A stretch of 64,000 nt of DNA, from positions 744,001 through 808,000 of the forward strand of contig NZ_CP100351.1 of NCBI RefSeq assembly GCF_024204645.1, written 5' to 3'. Position numbers and translations under genes: made by a program. Of this stretch, positions 62,890 to 64,000 are shown piece after piece; the stretch's first letter is position 1, and each line of letters begins with the position of its first letter. The DNA comes from Desulfomicrobium sp. ZS1 (GTDB lineage Bacteria > Desulfobacterota > Desulfovibrionia > Desulfovibrionales > Desulfomicrobiaceae). The notes below the pieces were generated by a model. The model was given only the letters and a program-made list of their open reading frames with translations, searched no databases and was not told the origin of the DNA.

Positions 62890-63465
62890 GTGAGTAAACG
62901 TGACGAGATTTTGGCGGCGGCCCAGGCCCTTTTCGCCGAGTACGGCTACGCCGGCACGACCATGCGCATGATCGCCGAGCGTGCGGGGGTGGCGTTCGGG
63001 CTTGTGTCCCATTACTTCGGAAACAAGGAGAAGCTGTTTCTGGTGGCCGGGCATGAGATGATCGACGCCATGCTGCTGGGTATCAGGCGGGATATGGAGG
63101 CGGCCAATAACGGGCTGCAGGCCGTGGATATTTTCGTGAATTCCTATCTCTCCTACACCCTGGCCAACCGGGCGACCTTTCCCACCCTGATCCGCTGTTC
63201 GCCGTTCAGCGACGACAATCCGCATCTGGATCGCCAGAAGATCGGAGTGAAATTCGAGGAATTGATCAGGGAAATCGAGGTCAATCTGGAGCGCGGCATC
63301 GCCGACGGGACCATCGTCCAGGTTCCGGTCAAGGACTGCGCCCTCATGATCTATGCGGCCATGGTCGGGGCGGTGCGAACGGTTTTTCTCAGCCCCTTCG
63401 GCGAGCCGGGACTTTTCGAGGAAACCAGGCGTTTTATTCAGCGGTCGTTGCGCCGGGGTGATTGA
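62890..63465 (+). CDS. TetR family transcriptional regulator
   Basis: 191 residues. The N-terminal helix-turn-helix (about 6-50) has GTTMRMIAERAGVAFGLVSHYFGNKEKLF-type sequence, the TetR hallmark. The C-terminal ligand domain (about 60-190) is divergent. The start is GTG 62890. No target operator is visible, and the regulated gene is not obvious; the next gene lies beyond the window or on the opposite strand. Confidence 0.88.
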   Translation: MSKRDEILAAAQALFAEYGYAGTTMRMIAERAGVAFGLVSHYFGNKEKLFLVAGHEMIDAMLLGIRRDMEAANNGLQAVDIFVNSYLSYTLANRATFPTLIRCSPFSDDNPHLDRQKIGVKFEELIREIEVNLERGIADGTIVQVPVKDCALMIYAAMVGAVRTVFLSPFGEPGLFEETRRFIQRSLRRGD

Positions 63466-63597
63466 GTAGGGGTGCGAAGCCTGTTTCAAGTCGATCGGAG
63501 CGGGCAGGAATCGTCCATCAGCCATGCAGCCTAACCCGTCGTGATCGGCTCCGCCCTGCGCGACGTGCGAATTCTGTGCAGGTTCAGGCGCCTGTGA

Positions 63598-64000
63598 TTA
63601 TCCGGCGAAATGTTTCCGCACCGAGCTGAAATTCCGGATGATCGCGTCCCACATGCCTAGGGCGTCTTCTCTGGCCTCGATTCGACAGGACATTTTGATC
63701 TGTATGTGCGGTTTTTGCGGATCCCCGCCTGCGCCTTCATATTCCCAGCAGGCCGTTAGCCGAGGGATGTCGGGGCAGTCCTTGTCCTTGGGTTGGAGGA
63801 TGTAAATCTCCTCCAAACCTTTCAAACCGGCCAGGACTTTTTCTCGTGAGCGCAAAATCTTCAGGTCGATCCGGTACTTGCTGGTCACCGGTTTGACGGC
63901 TTCCGTGATCCGGGGCGGGTCACAGGGATGAGCGAAAAGATGGGCGTCAAAGCGCAGGCGAATTCTGTGCAATGATTCGGACGGCGGACGTTCGAGGCTC
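63598..64000 (-). CDS. Partial gene of unknown function, 5' end beyond the window
   Basis: The frame is open from the window edge (minus strand) to a stop at 63598. The visible 134 residues have no signal peptide. RLRFDAHLFAHPCDPPRITEAV and GLEEIYILQPKDKDCPDI are present, but I recognise no family. The possible TTG start at 63972 is not convincing because the frame continues upstream. Confidence 0.5.
   Translation of the reverse strand, partial: SLERPPSESLHRIRLRFDAHLFAHPCDPPRITEAVKPVTSKYRIDLKILRSREKVLAGLKGLEEIYILQPKDKDCPDIPRLTACWEYEGAGGDPQKPHIQIKMSCRIEAREDALGMWDAIIRNFSSVRKHFAG

Noticed and set aside
1..64000. Prophage, insertion sequence, integron or CRISPR array
   Set aside because: No transposase, integrase, phage structural gene or regularly spaced repeat was seen in either strand.

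Overview
The window looks like a 64 kb stretch of chromosome from a GC-rich, selenoprotein-using, sulfate-reducer-type bacterium of the Desulfovibrionales (Desulfobacterota, formerly Deltaproteobacteria). A Desulfomicrobium- or Desulfovibrio-like organism is my best guess. This rests on the mixture of genes (CarD regulator, abundant c-di-GMP and two-component proteins, a TSUP sulfite-exporter-type permease, a UGA-containing selenoprotein gene) and on gene style, not on a database search. No phage, insertion sequence, CRISPR array or rRNA is visible; the only RNA gene I can support is one tRNA-Gln. Most of the window is housekeeping.

Layout. 1-7.2 kb (mostly +): the 3' part of a CCA-adding enzyme, a TolB-like propeller protein, two minus-strand genes (membrane protein and periplasmic solute-binding protein), then deoC-deoB, an AI-2E-family permease and a degenerate receiver protein. 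7.3-9.6 kb (-): an SPFH/band-7 protein with three zinc ribbons and a partner zinc-ribbon protein. 9.7-10.3 kb: pyrR. 10.35-19.26 kb (-): nine close-packed genes transcribed PilZ protein, corC-like, lnt, prfB (with its programmed frameshift), diguanylate cyclase, MinD/FlhG-like ATPase, a UshA-like selenoprotein, dapF, dapA. 19.5-22.3 kb (-): hybrid histidine kinase and radical SAM protein. 22.4-25.3 kb (+): the DUF2868/DUF3482 membrane protein-GTPase pair. 25.3-28.9 kb (-): an unrecognised 570-residue protein, gcvT and rsmE.

28.9-36.7 kb (mostly +): tandem-GAF protein and mreB, Nudix protein (-), rimI, O-methyltransferase, cyclophilin, YheT-type hydrolase, a DegP-type protease and ispE. 36.8-46.9 kb (+): tRNA-Gln, prs, rplY, pth, carD, rho, nadE, an M48 protease, yajC, secD, secF. 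47.3-51.0 kb (+): TSUP permease, an EMC3/Oxa1-like small membrane protein and a protein carrying the C-terminal module of PEP-synthase-like proteins. 51.1-54.6 kb (-): nadC-nadA-nadB. 54.7-60 kb (+): a large TPR membrane protein with a CCHC zinc knuckle, a glycosyltransferase-9 protein with a long extension, and two small helical proteins. 60-64 kb: pgeF-like and 5-formyl-THF cyclo-ligase (-), a phosphoesterase, an exonuclease III family gene and a TetR regulator (+), and a partial unknown gene (-).

Functional links: NadB, NadA and NadC make nicotinate mononucleotide from aspartate, and NadE performs the last step of NAD synthesis. Prs supplies PRPP to NadC and to the PyrR-regulated pyrimidine pathway. 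DapA and DapF serve lysine and peptidoglycan synthesis, and MreB serves the wall. YajC-SecD-SecF, Lnt, DegP and the M48 protease serve envelope protein export, lipoprotein maturation and quality control. The most unusual item is the in-frame UGA at 12913-12915, within a CPSU motif and followed by a hairpin, which splits what would otherwise be a single exported metallophosphatase-like protein.
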